Assembly: GCF_029813775.1 (NCBI RefSeq)
Contig: NZ_JARVKW010000047.1
Span: 1-53,217, forward strand
Length of the DNA: 53,217 bases
From: Streptomyces sp. DH24
GTDB lineage: Bacteria; Actinomycetota; Actinomycetes; Streptomycetales; Streptomycetaceae
Direction of reading: 5' to 3'
The position numbers and the translations under genes are program-made. How positions within the stretch are numbered: the stretch's first letter is position 1; every line of letters starts with the position of its first letter. This document shows positions 16,009 to 23,658 of the stretch, piece by piece. The notes beneath the pieces were generated by a model that was not told the origin of the DNA, ran no database searches, and saw only the letters and a program-made list of their open reading frames with translations.

Positions 16009-18327
16009 GTGGCCGCTCAGGCTCAACAGGAAACCGCGGTTCAGGCTCAGCCGGAATCCGCGGTCGACTCGGTTCGGGACCGGGAGATCGGTGTCGAACA
16101 GGAACACCTGGACCGGGTGTACCGCCGCCTGGAGGAGAAGATCCACGAGGCGGAGTTCCTCATGAACGACGCCGCCAAGCGCGGCCAGGTCGGCACGCCC
16201 GGCGCGCTCGCCGAACGGGACGCCCAGGTGTTCCGCGCGGGCGTGCACCTGAACCGCCTCAACAACGAGTTCGAGGACTTCCTCTTCGGCCGTATCGACC
16301 TGCTGCCCGGCAAGGACGGCAAGAAGGGCCCCGACGGCGCGTACACCGCCGTGGAGCCGGCCGACGGAGCCGTCCGCGCCGACAACACCGCCGACATCGC
16401 CGAGACCCTGCACATCGGCCGCATCGGCGTCCTCGACCAGGACTACTCCCCGCTGGTCATCGACTGGCGGGCGCCCGCCGCCGCACCGTTCTACCGCTCG
16501 ACGCCGGTCGACCCCGGCCGGGTCGTCCGGCGCCGCGTCATCCGTTCCAAGGGCCGGCGCGTGCTCGGCGTCGAGGACGACCTGATGCGCCCCGAGCTGA
16601 AGGCGTTCCTCGACGGCCACGAGCTGCCCGTGATCGGCGACGGCGCCCTGATGGCCGCGCTCGGCCAGGCCCGCGGCCACACCATGCGGGACATCGTCGC
16701 CTCCATCCAGGCCGAGCAGGACCTGGTGATCCGCGCCCCCGCCGCCTCCGTGACGTACGTGGAGGGCGGCCCCGGCACGGGCAAGACGGCCGTGGCCCTG
16801 CACCGCGCCGCCTATCTGCTCTACCAGGACCGGCGCCGGTACGCGGGCGGCATCCTGATCGTCTCGCCGACTCCGCTGCTGGTGGCGTACACCGAGGGCG
16901 TGCTGCCCTCCCTCGGCGAGGAGGGCCAGGTCGCCATCCGCGCGATCGGCTCACTCGCCACGGACATCGCGGGCGCCGAGGCCACGGTGTACGACTCCCC
17001 GGCCGTGGCCCGCGCCAAGGGCTCGTACCGCATGCTCAAGGTGCTGCGGAAGGCGGCGCGCGGCGCCCTGGAGGCGAACGGCTCGCCGGACCGGCTGCGG
17101 GTGGTCGCCTTCGGCCGCCGGCTGGAGCTGGCGGCGGAGGAGCTGGACCGCATCCGGCACACCGCGCTCGGCGGCACCGCGCCGGTCAACCTGCTGCGCC
17201 CGCGCGCCCGCAAGCTGCTGCTGGACGCCCTGTGGGAGCGGTCCGGCGCCGGGTCCCGGCACACCGATCCGGAGCTGGCCGCCGAGTTGCGTTCCTCCTT
17301 CGACGAGGACGTCAGCTCGGAGGACGACTTCCTCGCCTTCCTCGACGCCTGGTGGCCGGAGCTGACCCCGGCGGCGGTCCTCGCGGCCATGTCGGACGAG
17401 CGGCGGCTGGGGCGCTGGTCCCGGCGCGTCCTCAACCCGGGCGAGGTCCGCAAGGTCGCCCGCTCCCTGAAGCGGGACGGCCTGTCGGTGCACGACGTGG
17501 CCCTGCTGGACGAGCTCCAGGCGATCCTCGGTGCCCCCGCCCGGCCGCGGCGCAGGCGTGAGCTGGACCCGCTGGACCAGCTCACCGGCCTGGAGGAGCT
17601 GATGCCGGTGCGCGAGGAGTCGCAGCGCGAGCGCGCCGAGCGGCTGGCCCAGGAGCGCACCGAGTACGCGCACGTGATCGTGGACGAGGCCCAGGACCTC
17701 ACGCCGATGCAGTGGCGCATGGTCGGCCGCCGCGGCCGGCACGCCACGTGGACGGTCGTCGGCGACCCGGCCCAGTCGTCCTGGTCCGACCCGGAGGAGG
17801 CGGCCCAGGCCCGCGACGAGGCCCTCGGCAGCCGCCCGCGCCGCCGTTTCACCCTCACCGTGAACTACCGCAACCCCGCGGAGATCGCGGAACTCGCCGC
17901 GCGGGTGCTGGCCCTGGCCATGCCGGGCACCGAGGCGCCGACGGCCGTGCGCTCCACGGGCGTGGAGCCGCGCTTCGCGGTCGCGGCGGACTCGCTCGCG
18001 GACACCGTGCGCCAGGAGGCGGCGCGGCTGCTGGACCGGGTCGACGGCACGGTCGGCGTGGTCGTCGCCATGAACCGCCGCGAGGAGGCCGGGCGCTGGC
18101 TCGCCGGGCTCGGCGACCGCGTGGTGGCGCTCGGCAGCCTGGAGGCGAAGGGCCTGGAGTACGACGCGACGGTCGTCGTGTCCCCGGCCGAGATCGCCGA
18201 CGAGTCGCCGGCCGGCCTGCGCGTGCTGTACGTCGCGCTGACCCGCGCCACCCAGCAGCTGACGGTGGTGTCGGCGGAGCGGGACGAGCCCGACGCGGAC
18301 GGTGTGCCGGACCTGATGAGGGACTGA
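16009..18327 (+). CDS. HelD/UvrD-like ATPase (RNA polymerase-associated HelR type)
   Basis: 772 residues. A coiled-coil-like N-terminal arm lies at about 25-80 (REIGVEQEHLDRVYRRLEEKIHEAEFL...RLNNEFEDFLFGRIDL). A superfamily-1 ATPase follows, with Walker A GGPGTGKTAVALHRAA at about 253-268, Walker B VIVDEAQDLTPMQWRMVGRR near 555-575, and motifs V-VI GSLEAKGLEYDATVVV and LYVALTRATQQLTVVS near the end. This is the HelD layout, proteins that remove stalled RNA polymerase from DNA; some actinobacterial members (HelR) give rifampicin tolerance. GTG 16009 follows AGAAGGGGG. I saw no convincing rifamycin-associated element upstream. The family is sure; polymerase recycling is inferred from relatives. 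Confidence 0.9.
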   Translation: MAAQAQQETAVQAQPESAVDSVRDREIGVEQEHLDRVYRRLEEKIHEAEFLMNDAAKRGQVGTPGALAERDAQVFRAGVHLNRLNNEFEDFLFGRIDLLPGKDGKKGPDGAYTAVEPADGAVRADNTADIAETLHIGRIGVLDQDYSPLVIDWRAPAAAPFYRSTPVDPGRVVRRRVIRSKGRRVLGVEDDLMRPELKAFLDGHELPVIGDGALMAALGQARGHTMRDIVASIQAEQDLVIRAPAASVTYVEGGPGTGKTAVALHRAAYLLYQDRRRYAGGILIVSPTPLLVAYTEGVLPSLGEEGQVAIRAIGSLATDIAGAEATVYDSPAVARAKGSYRMLKVLRKAARGALEANGSPDRLRVVAFGRRLELAAEELDRIRHTALGGTAPVNLLRPRARKLLLDALWERSGAGSRHTDPELAAELRSSFDEDVSSEDDFLAFLDAWWPELTPAAVLAAMSDERRLGRWSRRVLNPGEVRKVARSLKRDGLSVHDVALLDELQAILGAPARPRRRRELDPLDQLTGLEELMPVREESQRERAERLAQERTEYAHVIVDEAQDLTPMQWRMVGRRGRHATWTVVGDPAQSSWSDPEEAAQARDEALGSRPRRRFTLTVNYRNPAEIAELAARVLALAMPGTEAPTAVRSTGVEPRFAVAADSLADTVRQEAARLLDRVDGTVGVVVAMNRREEAGRWLAGLGDRVVALGSLEAKGLEYDATVVVSPAEIADESPAGLRVLYVALTRATQQLTVVSAERDEPDADGVPDLMRD

Positions 18328-18412
18328 CGGGGGAGCGGCGGGACCCGCTCGGGTGGCCGGGAAATGAACTCGCGGCAGGGGGAATGGCCTTACGGGATTG
18401 GTTTGTTAGCCT

Positions 18413-18550
18413 GGGTGTGGCACCGGCTCGATCCAAGCCCCCGGGCCCAACCTTAGTCGCTTCGAGCGACCACTTGCCGCGAGGCGAGCATGGCGGGCCG
18501 GTGTCATGAACGTGCGAGAGGCCCACGTCACTGTGACGTGGGCCTCTTTC
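18413..18550 (+). ncRNA. probable structured small RNA or leader ending in an intrinsic terminator
   Basis: Between the HelD-like gene and the malic enzyme gene, a TAGCCT hexamer (18407-18412) is followed by about 135 bases with three clean hairpins. These are GTCGCT-TCG-AGCGAC (18456-18470), CTTGCC-GCGA-GGCGAG with a GNRA tetraloop (18473-18488), and a 15-bp perfect terminator stem (18517-18547) followed by TTTCG. There is no plausible ORF. It is either a free-standing sRNA or an attenuated leader of the malic enzyme gene 208 bases on. The 5' end is a guess, since no -35 is visible. Confidence 0.6.
18517..18550 (+). terminator. 15-bp perfect intrinsic terminator
   Basis: AGAGGCCCACGTCAC pairs with GTGACGTGGGCCTCT across one base, followed by TTTCGTT. 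It is 190 bases after the HelD-like stop, which fits better as the end of the structured RNA than of that gene. Being symmetrical it could work on both strands. Confidence 0.85.
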
Positions 18551-18758
18551 GTTGCCCGTTCCCGTCGGCCTGTTTCCCTGCCCGATTGAATCTCGTATGG
18601 TGGAAGAAGTTTTCCGAAAAGCTCGGCCGACGCGTCCCGCCCCGCACATCGCTGTGAACAAAACAACCGCAATCCGGGGCGGCTACCACGTACTCGGTGG
18701 TAGGTGCGACGATCGGACGGCACAACTCGTGACACGGTGAAAGCAGAGGAAGTCGGCC
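18551..18758 (+). promoter_or_regulatory. malic enzyme promoter and leader region
   Basis: This stretch holds TATGGT at about 18595-18600 as a possible -10, a near-palindrome AAGTTTTCCGAAAAGCT near 18607-18623, and a perfect dyad CTACCAC / GTGGTAG (18683-18689 and 18697-18703) that could be an operator or leader hairpin. AGAGGAAG before the ATG is the ribosome site. Confidence 0.35.
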
Positions 18759-20183
18759 ATGGCAACGGCGCCCAGCGTCTCCTACTCGATGACGATCCGG
18801 CTGGAGGTGCCCGCGAGCGGAACGGCCGTCTCGCAGCTCACCACCGCCGTGGAGTCCTCCGGAGGCTCGGTGACCGGCCTCGACGTCACCGCGTCCGGCC
18901 ACGAGAAGCTCCGCATCGACGTCACGATCGCGGCCAGCTCGACCGCGCACGCCGACGAGATCGTCGAGCAGCTGCGCGGCATCGAGGGCGTCACGCTGGG
19001 CAAGGTCTCGGACCGTACGTTCCTCATGCACCTCGGCGGCAAGATCGAGATGGCGTCGAAGCACCCCATCCGCAACCGTGACGACCTGTCCATGGTCTAC
19101 ACGCCGGGCGTGGCCCGCGTCTGCATGGCCATCGCCGAGAACCCCGAGGACGCCCGCCGCCTCACCATCAAGCGCAACTCCGTCGCGGTCGTGACGGACG
19201 GCTCCGCCGTGCTGGGCCTGGGCAACATCGGCCCGAAGGCCGCGCTGCCCGTCATGGAGGGCAAGGCCGCCCTGTTCAAGCGGTTCGCCGGCATCGACGC
19301 CTGGCCGATCTGCCTCGACACGCAGGACACGGACGCCATCGTCGAGATCGTCAAGGCCATCGCCCCGGGCTTCGCCGGCATCAACCTGGAGGACATCTCC
19401 GCGCCGCGCTGCTTCGAGATCGAGGCCCGGCTGCGCGAGGCCCTCGACATCCCCGTCTTCCACGACGACCAGCACGGCACCGCGATCGTCGTCCTCGCCG
19501 CCCTCACCAACGCGCTGCGCGTCGTCGGCAAGGGCATCGAGAACGTCCGCGTCGTGATGTCCGGCGCCGGCGCGGCCGGCACGGCCATCCTCAAGCTGCT
19601 GATCGCCGCGGGTCTGAAGAACGCCGTGGTCGCCGACATCCACGGCGTCGTGCACTCCGGCCGCCAGGACCTGGTCGCCGCCGCCGCGGACTCGCCGCTG
19701 CGCTGGATCGCCGACAACACCAACCCCGAGGGCCTCACCGGCACCCTGAAGGAGGCGGTGCGCGGCGCCGACGTCTTCATCGGCGTCTCCGCCCCGAACG
19801 TCCTCGACGGCGACGACGTGGCCGCGATGGCCGACGACGCGATCGTGTTCGCGCTCGCGAACCCCGACCCCGAGGTCGACCCGGCGATCGCCCGTCAGAC
19901 CGCGGCGGTCGTGGCCACCGGCCGCTCGGACTTCCCGAACCAGATCAACAACGTACTGGTGTTCCCGGGTGTGTTCCGCGGTTTGCTCGATGCGCAGTCG
20001 CGTACCGTCAACACGGACATGATGCTGGCTGCCGCCAAGGCCCTCGCCGACGTGGTGACCGAGGACGAGCTGAACCCGAACTACATCGTGCCGAGCGTCT
20101 TCAACGACAAGGTCGCGGGCGCGGTCGCCGGCGCGGTGCGGGACGCCGCGAAGGCGGTCGGAGCGACGGCGTCGGGGTCGTAG
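18759..20183 (+). CDS. malic enzyme with N-terminal ACT domain
   Basis: 474 residues. Residues about 5-85 are an ACT regulatory domain (SYSMTIRLEVPASGTAVSQLTTAVESSGGSVTGLDVT), then the malic enzyme N domain (VYTPGVARVCMAI, tyrosine region; DGSAVLGLGNIG; FAGINLEDISAPRCFEIE, metal site; PVFHDDQHGTAIV). The NAD(P)-binding domain starts near residue 264 with VMSGAGAAGTAILKLL. It decarboxylates malate to pyruvate, giving NAD(P)H for anaplerosis and lipid synthesis. The S. coelicolor gene in this position is, to my memory, the NAD-dependent form. ATG 18759 follows AGAGGAAG. An ACT domain suggests allosteric control by a small ligand. Confidence 0.95.
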   Translation: MATAPSVSYSMTIRLEVPASGTAVSQLTTAVESSGGSVTGLDVTASGHEKLRIDVTIAASSTAHADEIVEQLRGIEGVTLGKVSDRTFLMHLGGKIEMASKHPIRNRDDLSMVYTPGVARVCMAIAENPEDARRLTIKRNSVAVVTDGSAVLGLGNIGPKAALPVMEGKAALFKRFAGIDAWPICLDTQDTDAIVEIVKAIAPGFAGINLEDISAPRCFEIEARLREALDIPVFHDDQHGTAIVVLAALTNALRVVGKGIENVRVVMSGAGAAGTAILKLLIAAGLKNAVVADIHGVVHSGRQDLVAAAADSPLRWIADNTNPEGLTGTLKEAVRGADVFIGVSAPNVLDGDDVAAMADDAIVFALANPDPEVDPAIARQTAAVVATGRSDFPNQINNVLVFPGVFRGLLDAQSRTVNTDMMLAAAKALADVVTEDELNPNYIVPSVFNDKVAGAVAGAVRDAAKAVGATASGS

Positions 20184-20519
20184 GGACCCGTCGGCACGGC
20201 TGTGAGGATGGCCACGGCTGTGTTTCGTACCGGCGCGTCGTGGAACGCGGAGGCACTGGCCGCCCTCTAGGGTGGCGGCCATGCTCGCGGCCTCCACCCC
20301 GTTCGCGACTCCCAAGGGTGTTCTCACGACTCCCGCGGGTGCCGGATTGGCTTTCCCCCTGTTGGTGGAGGCAGGATGCGTCTCTGGGCGCGAGGGTCTG
20401 ACGACGGACCCGGGTCCGGGGACTCACCGAGGACCCTGGCAGCATCGGCTTCGCTGGCCCAACATGCGGCTGAGCCGCGTGGCACGCCGCAACGGCAAGA
20501 AGAACACGGGAGTAACAAC
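20184..20519 (+). other. 336-base region before the HU gene
   Basis: No convincing gene. An in-frame stretch from 20272 to 20523 has no ribosome site, no recognisable domain and overlaps the HU start, so I treat it as leader. A palindrome CGGACCCGGGTCCG lies at 20405-20418. The HU promoter must be in here, but I cannot place its hexamers with confidence. Confidence 0.4.
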
Positions 20520-20801
20520 ATGAACCGCAGTGAGCTGGTGGCCGCGCTGGCCGACCGCGCCGAGGTGACCCGCAAGGACGCCGACGCCGTGCTGGCCGCG
20601 TTCGCCGACGTCGTCGGCGACATCGTCTCCAAGGGCGACGAGAAGGTCACCATCCCCGGCTTCCTGACCTTCGAGCGCACCCACCGTGCCGCTCGCACCG
20701 CGCGCAACCCGCAGACCGGTGAGCCGATCCAGATCCCGGCCGGCTACAGCGTGAAGGTCTCCGCGGGCTCCAAGCTCAAGGAAGCCGCCAAGGGCAAGTA
20801 A
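20520..20801 (+). CDS. hupA: HU-family nucleoid protein (HupA type)
   Basis: 93 residues, the length of the short, tail-less Streptomyces HU. The full fold is present: MNRSELVAALADRAEVTRKDADAVLAAFADVVGDIVSKGDEKVTIPGFLTFE, then the DNA-embracing arm ERTHRAARTARNPQTGEPIQIPAGYSVKVSAGSKLKEAAKGK with the conserved RNPQTGE and P-x-G signature. It lacks the lysine-rich C-terminal tail of the second Streptomyces HU (HupS), which supports the HupA call. ATG 20520 follows GGGAG. It bends and packs DNA. It is followed by hairpins and convergent with murA. Confidence 0.95.
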   Translation: MNRSELVAALADRAEVTRKDADAVLAAFADVVGDIVSKGDEKVTIPGFLTFERTHRAARTARNPQTGEPIQIPAGYSVKVSAGSKLKEAAKGK

Positions 20802-20802
20802 G

Positions 20803-20819
20803 CGCTCCGCTTCGAGCGC
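20803..20819 (+). terminator. hairpin just after the HU gene
   Basis: GCGCTC-CGCTTC-GAGCGC-like stem (20801-20819) directly after the HU stop. It is weak alone; the much longer dyad at 20905-20956 is the better terminator. Confidence 0.4.
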
Positions 20820-20860
20820 CGGGTGACCGCGGGCCGCCTCACGGCCTGTGGGCCGCCTGT

Positions 20861-20900
20861 GGCTGGTCGCGCAGTTCCCCGCGCCCCTCGCAGGGGCGCC
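20861..20900. repeat. dispersed Streptomyces REP-like element
   Basis: The string TGGTCGCGCAGTTCCCCGCG followed by the perfect stem GCGCCCCT-CGC-AGGGGCGC matches, from memory, a short palindromic element found many times between genes in Streptomyces chromosomes. Only this one copy was seen in the window. It sits between the ends of two convergent genes, the usual place for such elements. Confidence 0.6.
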
Positions 20901-20904
20901 CATC

Positions 20905-20956
20905 ACACGCCGATGGGGCGGCCACCCGAGTCCGGGTGGCCGCCCCATCCGCGTGT
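20905..20956. terminator. very long hairpin between hupA and murA ends
   Basis: GATGGGGCGGCCACCC (20912-20927) pairs perfectly with GGGTGGCCGCCCCATC (20934-20949) across a 6-base loop. The stem goes on with ACACGC / GCGTGT after one mismatch. This 22-pair dyad lies 15 bases from the murA stop and suits a bidirectional terminator for the convergent genes. Confidence 0.85.
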
Positions 20957-20970
20957 CGGGGCCGGGCCGG

Positions 20971-22311
20971 TCAGCCGAGCGCCTTGCCCGGCAGCTCGAC
21001 CTTCGCGCCGAGCTGCACGAGCTTCTCCATGAAGTTCTCGTAGCCGCGGTTGATCAGGTCGATGCCGTGCACGCGGGACGTGCCCTGGGCCGCGAGAGCG
21101 GCGATCAGGTACGAGAAGCCGCCGCGCAGGTCGGGGATGACCAGGTCGGAGCCCTGGAGGCGGGTCGGGCCCGACACCACGGCCGAGTGCAGGAAGTTCC
21201 GCTGCCCGAAGCGGCAGTGCGAGCCGCCCAGGCACTCGCGGTAGAGCTGGATGTGGGCGCCCATCTGGTTCAGCGCCGAGGTGAAGCCCAGCCGGGACTC
21301 GTACACCGTCTCGTGGATGATCGACAGGCCCGTGGCCTGGGTGAGCGCCACGACGAGCGGCTGCTGCCAGTCGGTCTGGAAGCCCGGGTGGACGTCCGTC
21401 TCCAGCGCGATCGACTTCAGCTGGCCGCCCGGGTGCCAGAAGCGGATGCCCTCGTCGTCGATCTCGAAGGCGCCGCCCACCTTCCGGTAGGTGTTCAGGA
21501 ACGTCATCATCGAGCGCTGCTGGGCGCCGTGGACGTAGATGTTGCCCTCGGTGGCGAGCGCGGCGGACGCCCAGGAGGCGGCCTCCAGGCGGTCCGGGAG
21601 GGCGCGGTGGGCGTAGCCGCCGAGCTTGTCCACACCGGTGATGCGGATGGTGCGGTCGGTGTCCATCGCGATGATGGCGCCCATCTTCTGCAGGACGCAG
21701 ATGAGGTCCTCGATCTCCGGCTCGACGGCCGCGTTCGAGAGCTCGGTGACGCCTTCGGCGAGGACGGCCGTCAGCAGGACCTGCTCGGTCGCGCCGACGG
21801 ACGGGTAGGGCAGCTTGATCTTCGTGCCGCGCAGCCGCTGCGGGGCCTCCAGGTACTGGCCGTCGGCGCGCTTCTCGATCGTCGCGCCGAACTGCCGCAG
21901 CACGTCGAAGTGGAAGTCGATGGGCCGGCCGCCGATGTCGCAGCCGCCGAGGCCCGGGATGAAGGCGTGGCCGAGACGGTGCAGCAGGGGGCCGCAGAAG
22001 AGGATCGGGATGCGGCTGGAACCGGCGTGGGCATCGATGTCAGCGACGTTCGCGCTCTCGACGTGCGTCGGGTCGAGCACCAGCTCGCCGGGCTCGTCAC
22101 CCGGGCGGACGGACACGCCGTGCAGTTGCAGCAGACCGCGTACGACGCGCACGTCACGGATGTCCGGAACATTGCGCAGCCGGCTCGGAGCACTGCCGAG
22201 CAGGGCGGCCACCATGGCCTTCGGTACGAGGTTCTTCGCACCGCGGACCCGGATCTCGCCCTCCAGCGGGGTTCCGCCGTGGACAAGGAGGACATCGTCG
22301 TTGACGGTCAT
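20971..22311 (-). CDS. murA: UDP-N-acetylglucosamine 1-carboxyvinyltransferase
   Basis: 446 residues, the expected size. It catalyses the first committed step of peptidoglycan synthesis, adding enolpyruvate from PEP to UDP-GlcNAc. GAKN at about 24-27 carries the catalytic Lys/Asn. The loop GLGGCDIGGRPIDFH has Cys124 in the place of E. coli Cys115, the residue bound by fosfomycin, so this copy looks fosfomycin-sensitive, unlike actinobacterial enzymes with Asp there. Further family blocks are DLRGGFSYLIAALAAQG and IDLINRGYENFMEKL near the end. ATG 22311 is the first start agreeing with the family; upstream in-frame sequence is not MurA-like. Divergent from the YqgE-family gene. Confidence 0.96.
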   Translation of the reverse strand: MTVNDDVLLVHGGTPLEGEIRVRGAKNLVPKAMVAALLGSAPSRLRNVPDIRDVRVVRGLLQLHGVSVRPGDEPGELVLDPTHVESANVADIDAHAGSSRIPILFCGPLLHRLGHAFIPGLGGCDIGGRPIDFHFDVLRQFGATIEKRADGQYLEAPQRLRGTKIKLPYPSVGATEQVLLTAVLAEGVTELSNAAVEPEIEDLICVLQKMGAIIAMDTDRTIRITGVDKLGGYAHRALPDRLEAASWASAALATEGNIYVHGAQQRSMMTFLNTYRKVGGAFEIDDEGIRFWHPGGQLKSIALETDVHPGFQTDWQQPLVVALTQATGLSIIHETVYESRLGFTSALNQMGAHIQLYRECLGGSHCRFGQRNFLHSAVVSGPTRLQGSDLVIPDLRGGFSYLIAALAAQGTSRVHGIDLINRGYENFMEKLVQLGAKVELPGKALG

Positions 22312-22425
22312 GAATCTCGCGTTCCGTGGAGTCGGGCAGGGGCCGAAGAGACAGACTAATGGCCGCGCACCCCCCTGCCGTAAGCCCGCGGACGGCCCCG
22401 TCGCGTATCGGCCGCGCCCCGACAC

Positions 22426-22435
22426 GAAACGTTTC
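22426..22435. promoter_or_regulatory. palindrome GAAACGTTTC between murA and the YqgE gene
   Basis: A perfect 10-base palindrome with flanking near-symmetry (ACGAAACGTTTCCGT) in the 252-base divergent gap. It could be an operator for either gene; no known regulator is assigned. Confidence 0.3.
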
Positions 22436-22563
22436 CGTACGGGCACGGGCGGTCACCGCGGCGGGTGCGCGCGCGGGATGCTTCCGGGCGCCCTGAGCTG
22501 CGTTCACTCCGGTACCCCGCATTGCCTCCCCACGGGGCGGGAAGATGCGGGATCATGGCTGGC

Positions 22564-23136
22564 ATGACCGAGGTGTCCTCGCTCACAGGGCGGTTGCTCG
22601 TGGCAACGCCCGCCCTGGCGGACCCGAACTTCGACCGCGCGGTGGTGCTCCTCCTCGACCACGACGAGGAGGGCTCGCTCGGCGTGGTCCTCAACCGCCC
22701 GACCCCGGTCGGTGTGGGCGACATCCTGGAGGGCTGGGCCGGCCTCACCGGCGAGCCCGGCGTCGTCTTCCAGGGCGGCCCGGTGTCGCTGGACTCGGCC
22801 CTGGGGGTCGCCGTCGTGCCCGGCGGGTCGGAGGGGGAGGGCGCCCCGCTGGGCTGGCGCCGGGTGCACGGCGCGATCGGTCTGGTCGACCTGGAGGCCC
22901 CGCCGGAGCTGCTGGCCTCCGCCCTCGGTTCGCTGCGGATCTTCGCCGGCTACGCCGGCTGGGGCCCGGGCCAGCTGGAGGACGAGCTGGTGGACGGCGC
23001 CTGGTACGTCGTCGAGTCCGAGCCCGGCGACGTCTCCTCGCCCGCCCCGGAGCGGCTCTGGCGCGAGGTGCTGCGCCGCCAGCGCAACGAGCTCGCGATG
23101 GTGGCGACGTATCCGGACGACCCTTCGCTCAACTGA
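22564..23136 (+). CDS. YqgE/AlgH family protein
   Basis: 190 residues starting MTEVSSLTGRLLVATP; an in-frame ATG nine bases earlier (22555) is also possible. The family blocks are clear: LLVATPALADPNFDRAVVLLLDHDEEGSLGVVLNRP, VVFQGGPVSLDSALGV, LRIFAGYAGWGPGQLEDELVDGAWYVVES and the C-terminal LWREVLRRQ. The biochemical role of YqgE/AlgH proteins is not settled. The DUF3039 gene follows 29 bases later but has its own -10 signal. Confidence 0.93.
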   Translation: MTEVSSLTGRLLVATPALADPNFDRAVVLLLDHDEEGSLGVVLNRPTPVGVGDILEGWAGLTGEPGVVFQGGPVSLDSALGVAVVPGGSEGEGAPLGWRRVHGAIGLVDLEAPPELLASALGSLRIFAGYAGWGPGQLEDELVDGAWYVVESEPGDVSSPAPERLWREVLRRQRNELAMVATYPDDPSLN

Positions 23137-23152
23137 TGCGTGTGAGCTTCAG

Positions 23153-23158
23153 TACCCT
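23153..23158 (+). promoter_or_regulatory. -10 hexamer TACCCT of the leaderless DUF3039 gene
   Basis: TACCCT fits TANNNT and is followed by seven bases and the ATG at 23166, without any ribosome site. This suggests a leaderless transcript separate from the upstream YqgE-family gene. Confidence 0.6.
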
Positions 23159-23165
23159 TGCTTGC

Positions 23166-23450
23166 ATGAGCACTCTTGAGCCCGAGCGCGGGACTGGTAC
23201 GGGGACCCTCGTCGAGCCGACGCCGCAGACCTCGCACGGTGACGGTGACCACGAGCGCTTCGCCCACTACGTCCAGAAGGACAAGATCATGGCGAGCGCC
23301 CTCGACGGCACCCCCGTCGTGGCGCTGTGCGGCAAGGTCTGGGTGCCGGGCCGTGACCCGAAGAAGTACCCCGTGTGCCCCATGTGCAAGGAGATCTACG
23401 AGTCCATGGGCGCCGGCGGCGACGACAAGGGCAAGGGCGGCGACAAGTAA
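23166..23450 (+). CDS. DUF3039 small zinc-ribbon-like protein
   Basis: 94 residues, matching the actinobacterial DUF3039 family by the block HERFAHYVQKDKIMASALDGTPVVALCGKVWVPGRDPKKYPVCPMCKEIYESM. The CGK...CPMC cysteines probably hold a metal. The ends are polar and low-complexity. Function is unknown; the protein is conserved across actinomycetes, which argues for a housekeeping role. A strong terminator follows. Confidence 0.93.
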   Translation: MSTLEPERGTGTGTLVEPTPQTSHGDGDHERFAHYVQKDKIMASALDGTPVVALCGKVWVPGRDPKKYPVCPMCKEIYESMGAGGDDKGKGGDK

Positions 23451-23468
23451 CCGACGTCCGGCCGGCTG

Positions 23469-23507
23469 GGCCCCCGGGTGCGTTTTGCGCGCCCTGGGGG
23501 CCTTTGT
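23469..23507 (+). terminator. intrinsic terminator after the DUF3039 gene
   Basis: GGCCCCCGGG (23469-23478) pairs with CCCTGGGGGCC (23492-23502) with one bulged base, followed by TTTGTG. Loop of 13 bases. It separates the DUF3039 gene from the aminosugar operon. Confidence 0.85.
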
Positions 23508-23547
23508 GCTGTCCGGGCGTTGCACGGGGTGCGTCTGCCGGTCACAG

Positions 23548-23563
23548 AGTGGTTGAGACCTCT
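23548..23563 (+). promoter_or_regulatory. candidate DasR operator (dre site)
   Basis: AGTGGTTGAGACCTCT agrees with the dre consensus AGTGGTCTAGACCACT at 13 of 16 positions. It lies just upstream of, and touches, a plausible promoter: TTGTGG (23563-23568), 18 bases, TAGCCT (23587-23592). DasR is the GntR repressor of aminosugar genes in Streptomyces, released by glucosamine-6-phosphate. The downstream genes (sugar-binding protein, permeases, hexosaminidase) are just what DasR controls. Confidence 0.75.
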
Positions 23564-23658
23564 TGTGGGTGTGTTCACGCAGTACCTAGCCTCCGACGTG
23601 TTGTGCACAGCGAAACCTGCATTGCGCATGTTGCAACGCCGTATCGGAGGAACATCGC

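Noticed and set aside
18413..18550. The actinobacterial 6C small RNA
   Set aside because: The loops of the hairpins are not cytosine runs of six or more; only a C5 run occurs between stems.
20272..20523. An 83-codon ORF before HU
   Set aside because: No ribosome site or domain, and it overlaps the HU start; treated as leader.
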